15,980 nucleotides of DNA from JBBPYA01 sp038200385 (GCA_038200385.1 JBBPYA010000262.1:1-15980); one strand, 5' to 3'. Counted from the first letter of the stretch, positions 1-6,422 are shown. Notes: generated by a model from the sequence alone, not told the origin. Program-made: numbers and translations.

Positions 1-101
1 GCGGCGTCGGAGTCGGCCCAGCCGAACTGGTAGCGACCCATGGCGTCGATCTGCTGGTCCTGCGTGAGCAGGGCTTCGGTCGGGTCGGAAGTGGTGGTCA
101 T
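1..101 (-). CDS. sufB: SufB, Fe-S cluster assembly scaffold protein (N-terminal fragment, cut by window edge)
   Basis: Only the first 33 codons are present. The gene reads leftward out of the window from an ATG at 101-99. The peptide begins MTTTSDPTEALLTQDQQID and continues into GRYQFGWADSDAA, which resembles the start of actinobacterial SufB (a Y-G-W-x-D-S-D pattern near residue 30). SufB is part of the SufBCD scaffold on which Fe-S clusters are built in the cytosol. A ribosome binding site, GGGAGG, lies 8 nt upstream of the ATG, inside the end of the upstream sufR gene. The sufR stop overlaps this start as ATGA, so the two are probably translated together from one transcript. The remaining suf genes would be expected beyond position 1. 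The call rests on a short N-terminus plus the neighbouring regulator. Confidence 0.85.
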   Translation of the reverse strand, partial: MTTTSDPTEALLTQDQQIDAMGRYQFGWADSDA

Positions 102-823
102 GAAGTGGTCCTCCCAGGTGGTGGTGGATCCGTGACGAACCGTCCCGGCGTCCCGCTGATCCGGGCCGGCGGGATGTAGGTGGTGCAGACCCCGTCGCCA
201 TGGGCGATCGTGGCCAGTCGCTGGACGTGCGTGCCGAGCAGCCGCCCGATCACGTGGGTCTCGGCCTCGCACAGCTGCGGGAACTCCGCGGCGACGTGCG
301 CCACCGGGCAGTGGTGCTGGCAGAGCTGGCCGCCGGCCAGGATCGCCGACGCCGAGGCAGCGTAACCCTCACGGGTCAGGGCCTCGGCGAGCGCTTCGGC
401 CTTGGCCAGCGGGGTCTCGGGGGCGTCGTCCATCGCCACGCGACAGCGCTCCTCGAGGCCTTCGACGCGCTCCTCGGTGAACCGGGCCAGCGCCGCCGTC
501 CCACCGCTGGCGGCGATATGCCGCAGGGCGGCGACGGCCAGGTCGTCGTAGGCGTGCGGGAACCCGGCGCGACCCTGTTCGGTGAGCCCGTAGCGGCGGG
601 CCGGCCGGCCGCGGCCCCGCGTCGCGCCGACCGGGACCTCCCGCTCGTCCAGGATGCCGTCGGTCGACAGCGCATCCAGGTGTCGGCGTACGCCGGCCGG
701 GGATATGTCCAGCGCGCGGGCGAGTTCCGCGGCGGTCAGCGGCCCCCGTTCCAGCAGCAGCGTGACCACCCGGTCCCGGGTCCGGACGTCGCTCGTCCGC
801 TCCGGGGTCAGCGTGGATTTCAC
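98..823 (-). CDS. sufR: SufR-type Fe-S-dependent winged-helix repressor of the suf operon
   Basis: 241-residue DNA-binding regulator. A winged helix-turn-helix spans roughly residues 14-85 (TAAELARALDISPAGVRRHL is the HTH), followed by a wing rich in G and R (GRGRPARRYGLT). The C-terminal part carries four cysteines, C168-x3-C172-x12-C185-x27-C213, in the context CQHHCPVAHVAAEFPQLC. This is the Fe-S ligand region of SufR proteins, which repress suf genes when their cluster is intact. The start is taken as GTG 823-821: translation upstream of it is not supported, there is no Shine-Dalgarno sequence, and a -10-like box (TATAGG, 842-837) predicts a transcript starting only a few bases before it. 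The gene ends in an ATGA overlap with sufB, and an operator-like repeat covers its start, consistent with autoregulation. Related cyanobacterial and mycobacterial SufR proteins have the same gene order. Confidence 0.9.
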   Translation of the reverse strand: MKSTLTPERTSDVRTRDRVVTLLLERGPLTAAELARALDISPAGVRRHLDALSTDGILDEREVPVGATRGRGRPARRYGLTEQGRAGFPHAYDDLAVAALRHIAASGGTAALARFTEERVEGLEERCRVAMDDAPETPLAKAEALAEALTREGYAASASAILAGGQLCQHHCPVAHVAAEFPQLCEAETHVIGRLLGTHVQRLATIAHGDGVCTTYIPPARISGTPGRFVTDPPPPGRTTS

Positions 824-834
824 AACACAAGTGT
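820..834 (-). promoter_or_regulatory. Probable SufR operator, ACACT-N5-TGTGA
   Basis: Read on the minus strand, this stretch is ACACT TGTGT TGTGA. From memory, the mycobacterial SufR site in front of the suf operon is described as ACACT-N5-TGTGA, and the match here is exact. The site covers the GTG start of sufR (823-821) and the predicted transcription start, about 7 nt downstream of a TATAGG -10-like box at 842-837. A bound repressor would block initiation directly. Function is inferred from position and motif only. Confidence 0.6.
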
Positions 835-962
835 GACCTATATGCCCCAGAGATGCCACCTCGGGGTACGTGGTGAAGCTAACGGACGTCCGTGCGCACG
901 GTGCCCCGCCGGTGGCGGTGCTCGGCCACCGGGTGGGGCCGGCGAAACCTACACTCGGCGAC
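824..962. other. Divergent intergenic region between sufR and the ABC exporter operon
   Basis: This 139-nt stretch holds both divergent promoters and no gene. Towards sufR there is the TATAGG box. Towards the exporter there is TACACT at 950-955. Between them lie two overlapping perfect palindromes, ACGGACGTCCGT (882-893) and CGTGCGCACG (891-900), and an odd-length palindrome CCACC-G-GGTGG (926-936). These are candidate protein-binding sites, but in DNA this GC-rich short palindromes also occur by chance. Confidence 0.5.
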
Positions 963-963
963 G
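950..963 (+). promoter_or_regulatory. -10 box of a leaderless promoter for the ABC exporter operon
   Basis: TACACT (950-955) fits the actinobacterial TANNNT -10 pattern and lies 7 nt before the GTG at 963. Transcription would start at or next to the start codon, which explains the absence of a Shine-Dalgarno sequence. No clear -35 element is visible. Confidence 0.5.
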
Positions 964-1886
964 TGCACTCCCCCGCCGTCGAGGTCGCCGGCCTGGTCAA
1001 GCGGTACGGCGCCCGCACCGCGGTCGACGGCGTCACGTTCAGCGTCCAGCCCGGCAGCGTGCTGGCGCTGCTGGGACCGAACGGTGCGGGCAAGACGACG
1101 GCGGTCGAGACGTGCGAGGGCTTCCGCCGGCCCGACGCCGGCACGGTGCGGGTGCTCGGCCTGGATCCGGCCCGGGCCGGTGCCGCACTGCGGCCGCGGC
1201 TCGGCGTCATGCTGCAGGGCGGCGGGGCGTACCCGGCCGCGCGGTGCGGGGAGATGTTGCGTCTGGTTGCCTCCTTCGCGCGCCACCCGCACCCGCCCGA
1301 TGCCCTGCTGGAGTCCCTGGGACTGGCCACCCTGGCCTCGACCCCGGTGAAGCGGCTGTCCGGCGGGCAGCGGCAACGACTGTCCCTCGCGATGGCGATC
1401 GTCGGCCGCCCCGAGCTGGTGTTCCTCGACGAGCCGACCTCGGGGTTGGATCCGGCGGCCCGGCACGCCACCTGGGACGTGGTGGCGGGGCTGCGCCGGG
1501 ACGGGGTGACGGTCGTGCTCACCACGCACTTCATGGAGGAGGCCGAGCGGCTGGCCGACACCGTCGTGGTACTCGACCACGGCCGCCTCGTCGCTGAGGG
1601 GAGCCCGGCGCAGCTGACCCGGGCCGACTCCGCCGGTGAGGTCCGCTTCCGGGCCCCGGCCGGGCTGGATCTGGACGGGCTGGCGGCGGTCCTGCCCGCC
1701 GGCGCTGTGGCCACCGAGCCCGCGCCCGGCCGCTATCTCATCCGTTGCCCGGTCGACCCGGACCTGCTGGCCGCGGTGACCGGCTGGTGCGCCCGGCAGA
1801 ACGTCCTCGCCGAGGACCTCCAGGTGCAGCGGCGCAGCCTCGAGGACGTCTTCCTCGAGCTGACCGGCCGCGAGCTGCGGCCGTGA
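963..1886 (+). CDS. ABC-2 type exporter, ATP-binding protein (DrrA-like, next to ctaA)
   Basis: 307-residue ATPase that would power an exporter with the permease encoded next. Visible motifs are Walker A GPNGAGKTT (residues 38-46), Q-loop (Q85), signature LSGGQ (132-136), Walker B LVFLDEP (152-158), and the switch histidine in TTHFMEEAERL (H189). The last 80 or so residues resemble the accessory C-terminal region of DrrA-like ATPases and end in an LEDVFLELTGREL motif typical of this group. GTG 963 was chosen over the in-frame GTG at 870 because the extra 31 residues do not look like ABC sequence and a -10 box sits just before 963. The stop overlaps the permease start as GTGA. By gene order it corresponds to the mycobacterial transporter next to the Rv1456c ctaA-like gene. 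The substrate is unknown. Confidence 0.88.
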   Translation: MHSPAVEVAGLVKRYGARTAVDGVTFSVQPGSVLALLGPNGAGKTTAVETCEGFRRPDAGTVRVLGLDPARAGAALRPRLGVMLQGGGAYPAARCGEMLRLVASFARHPHPPDALLESLGLATLASTPVKRLSGGQRQRLSLAMAIVGRPELVFLDEPTSGLDPAARHATWDVVAGLRRDGVTVVLTTHFMEEAERLADTVVVLDHGRLVAEGSPAQLTRADSAGEVRFRAPAGLDLDGLAAVLPAGAVATEPAPGRYLIRCPVDPDLLAAVTGWCARQNVLAEDLQVQRRSLEDVFLELTGRELRP

Positions 1887-2653
1887 CCGGGCCCGGCACG
1901 TACGCCGCGGATCCCGGGGCCGCCCCGCTGCCCCGGATGCTGCAGGCCCAGGCGGCGCTGGAACTCCGGTTGGCACTGCGGCAGGGCGAGCAGTTGCTGC
2001 TCACCCTCGTCATCCCCGTCCTGCTCACGGTGCTGCTGGTGGTCGGCACGCTGATCGGGACCGACGGCTCCGGCCGGGCTGACTACTTCCTGCCCGGCAT
2101 CCTGGCCCTGGCCGTCGTGTCGTCGTCGTTCACCGGGCTGGCCATCGCGACCGGCTTCGAGCGCAAGTACGGCGTACTCAAGCGGCTTGGCGCCACCGCG
2201 ATGCCGCGCTCGGTCCTGCTCGGCGGCAAGGCGCTGGCCGTGCTCGGACTCGAGGCCATCCAGCTTGGCGTGCTGATCGGGCTCGGCCTGGCACTGGGCT
2301 GGCGGCCGCACGGCTCGCCGTTCGGCGCGCTGGCTCTGGTGCTGCTCGGTACGGCAGCGTTCGCCGGGCTCGGGCTGCTGATGGCCGGGACGCTGCGCGC
2401 CGAAGCGACCCTGGCGGCGGCGAACCTGGTGTGGTTCCTGCTGCTGCTCGGTGGCGGCCTGCTGCTGCCGGCATCCCGGCTGTCCGGGTCCGCAGCGACC
2501 GTGCTGCAGTTCCTCCCCAGCGCGGCGCTGGCCGACGGGCTGCGGGCGGTCTTCCAGTCCGGCGCGGGGCTGCCCGTGCTGCCGGTGCTGATCCTGCTCG
2601 GTTGGGCGGTGGTCGCCTTCGGCGCCGCCGTACGCTGGTTCCGATGGGAGTGA
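1883..2653 (+). CDS. ABC-2 type exporter, membrane permease
   Basis: 256-residue integral membrane protein with about six hydrophobic segments. These include LLTLVIPVLLTVLLVVGTLIG near the N-terminus, FLPGILALAVVSSSFTGLAI, LAVLGLEAIQLGVLIGLGLAL, ALVLLGTAAFAGLGLLMAGTL, NLVWFLLLLGGGLLLP and VLPVLILLGWAVVAFGAAV. The conserved E-R-K-Y-G-V-L-K-R-L-G-A-T patch after the second segment is characteristic of ABC-2 permeases, where it contacts the ATPase. The start GTG 1883 overlaps the ATPase stop (GTGA). Upstream in-frame codons belong to the ATPase read in another frame. It overlaps ctaA by 10 nt. Two ATPases and two permeases would probably form the exporter. Its cargo cannot be read from the sequence; its fixed place beside ctaA hints at heme or cytochrome oxidase assembly. 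Confidence 0.86.
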   Translation: MTGPGTYAADPGAAPLPRMLQAQAALELRLALRQGEQLLLTLVIPVLLTVLLVVGTLIGTDGSGRADYFLPGILALAVVSSSFTGLAIATGFERKYGVLKRLGATAMPRSVLLGGKALAVLGLEAIQLGVLIGLGLALGWRPHGSPFGALALVLLGTAAFAGLGLLMAGTLRAEATLAAANLVWFLLLLGGGLLLPASRLSGSAATVLQFLPSAALADGLRAVFQSGAGLPVLPVLILLGWAVVAFGAAVRWFRWE

Positions 2654-3561
2654 GCGGGCTCTGGGTACGCCGGCTGGCGCTGGCCTCGGTGCTGACGAAC
2701 GTCGGGATCGTGGTCACCGGCGGCGCGGTGCGGCTGACCGCATCCGGGTTGGGCTGCCCGACGGTGCCCTACTGCACCGAGGACAGCTTCTTCCCGACCC
2801 CGGAGCTGGGCATCCACGGGGTGATCGAGTACACGAACCGCACGCTGACCGGAGTCCTGACCGTGGTCGCCGTCGCCAGCCTGGTGGCCGTGTGGCGGGA
2901 CCGGCCGCGTCGCCGCGACCTGCTAGGCTCGGCGGTGGCCCTGCTCGCCGGGATCCCGGTGCAGGCCCTGCTCGGAGCGGTGACGGTCCTGACCGGGCTC
3001 AACCCGTGGACGGTGATGGGCCATTTCCTGCTGTCGATGCTGCTCGTGGCCACCGCCGTAGTCCTGCACCGGCGCAGCAACGAGACGCCCGGCCCCACCG
3101 CCCCCGTCGTCCCGGCCCCGCTGCGGCTGCTCACCCGAGGTCTGCTCGGCGTGGTCGCGATGGTGCTGCTGCTGGGCACGATCGTCACCGGCACGGGGCC
3201 GCACGCCGGCGACCCGAAGTCGGCCCGGATGGGCTTCGACCTGGTGGTGGTCAGCCAGCTGCACGCCGACATCGTGCTGCTGCTGATCGGGATGACGCTG
3301 GCCCTGTGCGCCGCGCTGTTCGCCGTCCCGGTGCCGGTGCCGGTACGCCGGGCCGCGGTCGCCCTGCTCGCGGTGGAGCTGGGGCAGGGCCTGATCGGCT
3401 TCGTGCAGTACTTCACCGACCTGCCCGTGTTGCTGGTCGGCTTCCACCTGTTGGGTGCCGGGCTGGTCAACGTGTACGCCGTCCGGCTGTACCTCACGAT
3501 GCGCGCGCGGCTGCCGGCCCCGTACCCCGCCGTACCTTTCCAGGCCGCGGCAGCGGCGTAG
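2644..3561 (+). CDS. ctaA: Heme A synthase (COX15/CtaA family)
   Basis: 305-residue protein with about eight hydrophobic segments in two similar halves. It oxidises the C8 methyl of heme O to the formyl group of heme A for aa3 cytochrome oxidase. Key features are a cysteine pair in the first outer loop (C38-x5-C44, GLGCPTVPYC), the helix-II motif IEYTNR (E62, N65), and three candidate heme-ligand histidines: H127 (GHFLLS), H207 (QLHAD) and H268 (GFHLLG). Many family members have histidine where N65 stands; H58 is close by. The start is ATG 2644, overlapping the permease by 10 nt. The in-frame GTG 2650 would give a GTGA overlap and cannot be excluded. It is the last gene of the exporter operon. 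Its partner ctaB lies about 5 kb downstream on the opposite strand. Confidence 0.9.
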   Translation: MGVSGLWVRRLALASVLTNVGIVVTGGAVRLTASGLGCPTVPYCTEDSFFPTPELGIHGVIEYTNRTLTGVLTVVAVASLVAVWRDRPRRRDLLGSAVALLAGIPVQALLGAVTVLTGLNPWTVMGHFLLSMLLVATAVVLHRRSNETPGPTAPVVPAPLRLLTRGLLGVVAMVLLLGTIVTGTGPHAGDPKSARMGFDLVVVSQLHADIVLLLIGMTLALCAALFAVPVPVPVRRAAVALLAVELGQGLIGFVQYFTDLPVLLVGFHLLGAGLVNVYAVRLYLTMRARLPAPYPAVPFQAAAAA

Positions 3562-3590
3562 CCGCTCGCCCGCAGCTCCCGCCGCTGCGG
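3552..3590 (+). terminator. Tandem GC-rich hairpins at the end of ctaA, possible terminator
   Basis: Two stem-loops occur back to back. AGCGGC-GTA-GCCGCT (3552-3566) spans the ctaA stop codon, and CCGCAGC with a 7-nt loop pairs with GCTGCGG (3570-3590). Neither has a T-tract, so this is not a classical intrinsic terminator, but T-less hairpins are common at actinobacterial gene ends. The position between convergent ctaA and the HNH gene fits a bidirectional role. Confidence 0.35.
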
Positions 3591-3714
3591 CCAGCAGGGC
3601 CTCCGCCGCCGTACGGGTGCAGCAAAGGTGTGGCGAAGGTGAGCTCGCCGCTCGGAGTGCGCGCGTAGGTGTCCATCGGCGCGGTCTCGGCCCGGAGTGC
3701 GTGCACCTGTGGCG
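3562..3714. other. Convergent intergenic region between ctaA and the HNH gene
   Basis: 153 nt with no convincing gene. Apart from the hairpin at 3570-3590 it holds only reading frames without recognisable protein sequence. A minus-strand frame continues through it without stops, but this is expected at such GC content. Confidence 0.4.
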
Positions 3715-5058
3715 CTACTCGTTGCGGTGGTTGCGGCGCGGGGTCCGGGTGGGGTCGATCCAGGCCGGCGGGATGAACTCCGGGGTGCCGTCGCGGACGA
3801 GCACGACGTCCCAGCCGTCGTGATGCACGACGTGATGGTGGTGGCCGCAGATCAGGACCCCGTTGTCCACGGCGGTGCTGCCGCCCTGGGCGAAGCCGAG
3901 GATGTGGTGGCCGTCGCACCATTCCGGCGGGCGGTCGCAGCCCGGGAACGCGCATCCGCGGTCCCGCAGGATCAGGGCCTGGCGGCGGGCGCCGGTGAAC
4001 AGCCGCTGCCGGCGCCCGACGTCGAGGACGGCGCTGTCGCCGCCGAGGACGGCGGGAGTCAGGTCGGAGTCGCAGGCCATCCGGCGGGCCGCGCCGGGCG
4101 AGAGTCGGGTCCCGTCGGGCAGCGTGGCCGCCCCCAGGCCCTCGATCAGGGTGCGCAGCGGGACGGTTACCGCGACCTGGGTGGCCGGCCGGGTGGCGGG
4201 GCGGGAGGTCGGGCCCGCGGTCGGAGCACCGACGGCGAAGCCGTCGCGGCCGTCCCGGCCGAGGGCGCGGCGGGCAAGTTCGGTCAGGGCGTCCGCGCGG
4301 CGTTGGGCGGGAGTCCGCGGGTCCGGGCCGTCCGCGCCCGCCGGCAGCGGAGCGGACAGCGAGTCCAGTGCAGCCCGGACGACGGCCGCCGCCGCGTCGG
4401 TGAGACGTCCCCGCAGGTGCACCCTGCCGTGCCCGTCCGGAATAAGGAACAGCCCGCGGCGTCGCCGGGCCTGCTGTTCCTGTCGGTCCAGGGCCGCGGC
4501 GTCGCGGGCCTCCCCGATCTCGGGGGCGATCACGGTCAGGAGGTGCTGACCGAGCCGGGTCAGCTGCCCGGCGTCGAAGCGCCGTGCGTATCCCAGCAAC
4601 TCGGACTCGGCCTGGCCGGTGACGTCCCGCGGGAGGTCCTCGGGCAGGTCCTCGATCGTGGTGAGGATGACCGCGGCCTGGGACAGCGACACTCGACCGG
4701 CGGCGAAGGCCGCTGCAGTGGCCGGCCGCCCGCGGTGCAGCGCGGCACCGACCCGGGTCATCGTCTGCGCCTCGCGAGGGGTGACGTTCAGCTCGTGGCG
4801 GGTCCAGGCCGCCGTGGACGACGCACCGGAACGGACGCCGAGGTCCCGGGCGTCGATCTCCCCGAGCACCCGGCACAGTACGGCCTGAGCCCGCGACACC
4901 AGCCGTCCGCACGCCACCGCGGCGGCAGTCAGCTCCGCGTCCGGGGACGGCCAGAGCTCGCACTCCGCGGCCGCGTCCAACGCCTCGGCCAGCGGGTTCA
5001 GAACCGCGTCCAGCCCGCCCGGCACCGTCGCCGGTGGATCCTGCGGCGCCGAACTCAT
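3715..5058 (-). CDS. DUF222 / HNH endonuclease domain protein (13E12-repeat family type)
   Basis: 447-residue protein. The N-terminal two thirds are an alanine- and arginine-rich helical DUF222 region containing GRLVSRAQAVLCRVLGEID and LSQAAVILTTIEDLPEDLP. The C-terminus is a zinc-type HNH nuclease fold with C369-x4-C374, C381, the H384-H385 pair (CDGHHI), N399 (AVDNGVLIC), C404 and a histidine cluster (GHHHHVVHH, 406-413). The catalytic pattern looks intact, so nuclease activity is possible, though the biological role of this very common actinobacterial family is not established. Some members are linked to REP13E12 elements. The ATG at 5058-5056 is preceded 6 nt upstream by TAGCGT, suggesting a leaderless transcript. 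It is encoded opposite to its neighbours and has no obvious partner. Confidence 0.85.
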   Translation of the reverse strand: MSSAPQDPPATVPGGLDAVLNPLAEALDAAAECELWPSPDAELTAAAVACGRLVSRAQAVLCRVLGEIDARDLGVRSGASSTAAWTRHELNVTPREAQTMTRVGAALHRGRPATAAAFAAGRVSLSQAAVILTTIEDLPEDLPRDVTGQAESELLGYARRFDAGQLTRLGQHLLTVIAPEIGEARDAAALDRQEQQARRRRGLFLIPDGHGRVHLRGRLTDAAAAVVRAALDSLSAPLPAGADGPDPRTPAQRRADALTELARRALGRDGRDGFAVGAPTAGPTSRPATRPATQVAVTVPLRTLIEGLGAATLPDGTRLSPGAARRMACDSDLTPAVLGGDSAVLDVGRRQRLFTGARRQALILRDRGCAFPGCDRPPEWCDGHHILGFAQGGSTAVDNGVLICGHHHHVVHHDGWDVVLVRDGTPEFIPPAWIDPTRTPRRNHRNE

Positions 5059-5070
5059 ACCCGCACGCTA
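5058..5070 (-). promoter_or_regulatory. -10 box of a leaderless promoter for the HNH gene
   Basis: Read on the minus strand, TAGCGT (5070-5065) lies 6 nt before the ATG at 5058. It fits TANNNT and would place the transcription start at the start codon. A GGAGGG further upstream is too far (about 20 nt) to serve as a ribosome binding site. No clear -35 is seen. Confidence 0.45.
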
Positions 5071-5215
5071 ACCGCACCCTCCGACAGTTCTGACCGCCGA
5101 AAGCTATTGGCGCGCAAGAACTTTGAGTGGTCCTTGGCGAACGCACGGTCACCCCACCGACGCCACAGCCCGCGGCCGGGAACCCACTAGGTGCCGGCTT
5201 GGCATCCTGCTGGCC
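5059..5215. other. Divergent intergenic region between the HNH and GNAT genes
   Basis: 157 nt holding the HNH promoter on the minus strand. On the plus strand only a weak -10-like CATCCT (5203-5208) lies 7 nt before the GNAT start. No gene or repeat is seen. Confidence 0.4.
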
Positions 5216-5722
5216 ATGACCGAGCACGACAAGCCCACCGGTGTGGGATCGACGACGTCCGTCGTCGTGGACCGCAGTGCCCCGGACCCGGAGACCGCCG
5301 AGCGGCTGCTGCGGCTGCTGCCCGCGTGGTTCGGGATCGAGTCCGCGACGCTGGAGTACGTCGAGGACGCACGCTCCCTGCCGACGTACCTGGCGACGCT
5401 GCCCGATGGACCGCCCATCGGATTGCTGCTCGTCCGCCGGCACTTCCCCGAGACAGCGGAGATCCAGCTGATCGCCGTCCATCCGGACCATCACCGGGAG
5501 GGCGTAGGTCGGCGGTTGTTGGCCGCGGCCGAAAGCGACCTGACCACCGACGGGGTGCAACTGCTGCAGGTCAAGACCCTCGGCCCGTCCCGCCCGGACG
5601 CGGGGTACGAGCGGACCCGCCGCTTCTACCTCGGGACCGGATTCCTGCCGGTGGAGGAGTTCGCCGAACTCTGGCCGGGCAATCCGTGCCTGCTCATGGT
5701 CAAGCCGATCTCCCCTGGCTGA
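5216..5722 (+). CDS. GNAT family N-acetyltransferase
   Basis: 168-residue soluble protein with a single acetyl-CoA-binding GNAT domain. The core motif A is IQLIAVHPDHHREGVGRRLL (residues 83-102), with the pyrophosphate-binding H93-R-E-G96-V-G98 loop. Motif B follows as ERTRRFYLGTGFLPVEEF. The substrate cannot be told; this subgroup includes many uncharacterised acetyltransferases. ATG 5216 was chosen because the reading frame upstream (from an ATG at 5123) encodes 31 residues with no GNAT character. There is no Shine-Dalgarno sequence. The Uma2 gene follows after 72 nt on the same strand, so co-transcription is possible but not shown. Confidence 0.85.
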   Translation: MTEHDKPTGVGSTTSVVVDRSAPDPETAERLLRLLPAWFGIESATLEYVEDARSLPTYLATLPDGPPIGLLLVRRHFPETAEIQLIAVHPDHHREGVGRRLLAAAESDLTTDGVQLLQVKTLGPSRPDAGYERTRRFYLGTGFLPVEEFAELWPGNPCLLMVKPISPG

Positions 5723-5794
5723 CCCGCACGTAGATCGCCACGAATCTGTCGATGCCTCCTGGTCTGCTTGGCACGGGTGAGTGCGGAGGGGACC

Positions 5795-6373
5795 ATGTCC
5801 ACCATGACCGGCAGTGTCGTCATTCCACAGGGTCGCCCGTTCACCGTGGCGGACCTGGAGGCGACCCCCGATGACGGCAACCGGTACGAGCTCATCGACG
5901 GGATGCTCATCGTGACTCCGGCGCCGGGCTGGGCACACCAGGAGGTGAGCTTGGCGCTGGCGCTGGCGCTGCGGTCGACGTGTCCGCCGCGGCTGCGGGT
6001 GCTGGTGGCGCCGTTCGCGGTGCGGACGTCGAAGGACTCGGAGGTGCAGCCGGACGTCATCGTGACGAGGTACGACGACCTGACGCCGACGAACCTCCCG
6101 GTGGCACCGCTGCTGGCCGTCGAGGTGCTCTCGCGCAGCACGAGATTGCACGACCGCAACACCAAGAAGGCGCACTACGAGCGGATCGGAGTGCCGTCGT
6201 ACTGGTTGCTGGACCCGACCGAGCCTGGTCAGCTCACCGTGTTCGAACTCGCCGACGACGGCCGCTACGGCCACGCCGCCACCGTCCAGGGCGAGGCCAA
6301 GTTCCACGCGGCGCGCCCCTTTCCGGTGTCCGTCATCCCGGCCCGACTGCTCGACGGCCTCCGTCCACGCTGA
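5795..6373 (+). CDS. Uma2 family (DUF820) putative restriction-endonuclease-like protein
   Basis: 192-residue protein with a PD-(D/E)xK-like fold. Family landmarks are RYELIDGMLIVTPAPGWAHQ (residues 30-49), the putative catalytic D87 in EVQPDVIV, E110 in LLAVEVLS, K124-K125 in NTKKAHYERIGV, and the PSYWLLDP strand. Uma2 proteins occur in large numbers in cyanobacteria and actinobacteria; their function is unproven, though the catalytic pattern suggests a nuclease. The start ATG 5795 lies 3-4 nt after GGAGGGG (5785-5791), which is tight. ATG 5804 has a 12-nt spacing and would also be acceptable. A short in-gene tandem of GGCGCT around 5953-5971 codes for an LALALAL helix. The stop codon overlaps the -35 element of the next promoter. 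Confidence 0.85.
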   Translation: MSTMTGSVVIPQGRPFTVADLEATPDDGNRYELIDGMLIVTPAPGWAHQEVSLALALALRSTCPPRLRVLVAPFAVRTSKDSEVQPDVIVTRYDDLTPTNLPVAPLLAVEVLSRSTRLHDRNTKKAHYERIGVPSYWLLDPTEPGQLTVFELADDGRYGHAATVQGEAKFHAARPFPVSVIPARLLDGLRPR

Positions 6374-6399
6374 CACCCGCTGGCTTTAGGTGTTAGCCT
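6370..6399 (+). promoter_or_regulatory. Promoter of the flavin monooxygenase operon
   Basis: A good sigma-70-like pair is visible: -35 CTGACA (6370-6375, overlapping the Uma2 stop) and -10 TAGCCT (6394-6399), with an 18-nt spacer. The ATG at 6407 lies 7 nt after the -10, so the transcript should be leaderless. There is no Shine-Dalgarno sequence. Confidence 0.6.
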
Positions 6400-6422
6400 C
6401 TAACGTATGTTAGAGGCTAACA
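6391..6422. promoter_or_regulatory. Nested palindromic operator, probable TetR-family binding site
   Basis: The 32-bp stretch is a perfect inverted repeat with 14-nt arms around a central GTAT (6405-6408). Each arm is itself a 13-bp palindrome, GTTAG-CCT-CTAAC (6392-6404) and GTTAG-AGG-CTAAC (6409-6421), with centres 17 bp apart. The left copy covers the -10 box; the right copy covers the end of the start codon and codons 2-5 of the monooxygenase gene. This placement suits a repressor, and the TetR gene in the same operon is the obvious candidate. The assignment is inferred. Confidence 0.75.

Noticed and set aside
870..962. Earlier GTG start (870) for the ABC ATPase
   Set aside because: The 31 extra residues do not resemble ABC sequence, there is no Shine-Dalgarno sequence, and the TACACT box points to GTG 963.
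824..1714. N-terminal extension of the sufR frame
   Set aside because: The upstream part is antisense to the ABC ATPase and lacks regulator-like sequence. The wHTH begins just after GTG 823, which has a suitable -10 box.
3562..3714. Possible remnant coding sequence on the minus strand after the HNH stop
   Set aside because: The frame is open and starts plausibly near 3674, but it shows no family resemblance and no ribosome binding site.
5953..5971. Tandem GGCGCT repeat
   Set aside because: It lies in a leucine/alanine helix of the Uma2 protein (LALALAL) and is explained by codon usage, with no sign of a separate repeat element.
3494..6376. Minus-strand open frame of 960 codons across ctaA end, HNH, GNAT and Uma2 genes
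   Set aside because: Its product is low-complexity Arg/Pro/Gly/Ala sequence with no domain, and it runs antisense or out of frame to well-supported genes. It is a high-GC shadow frame.
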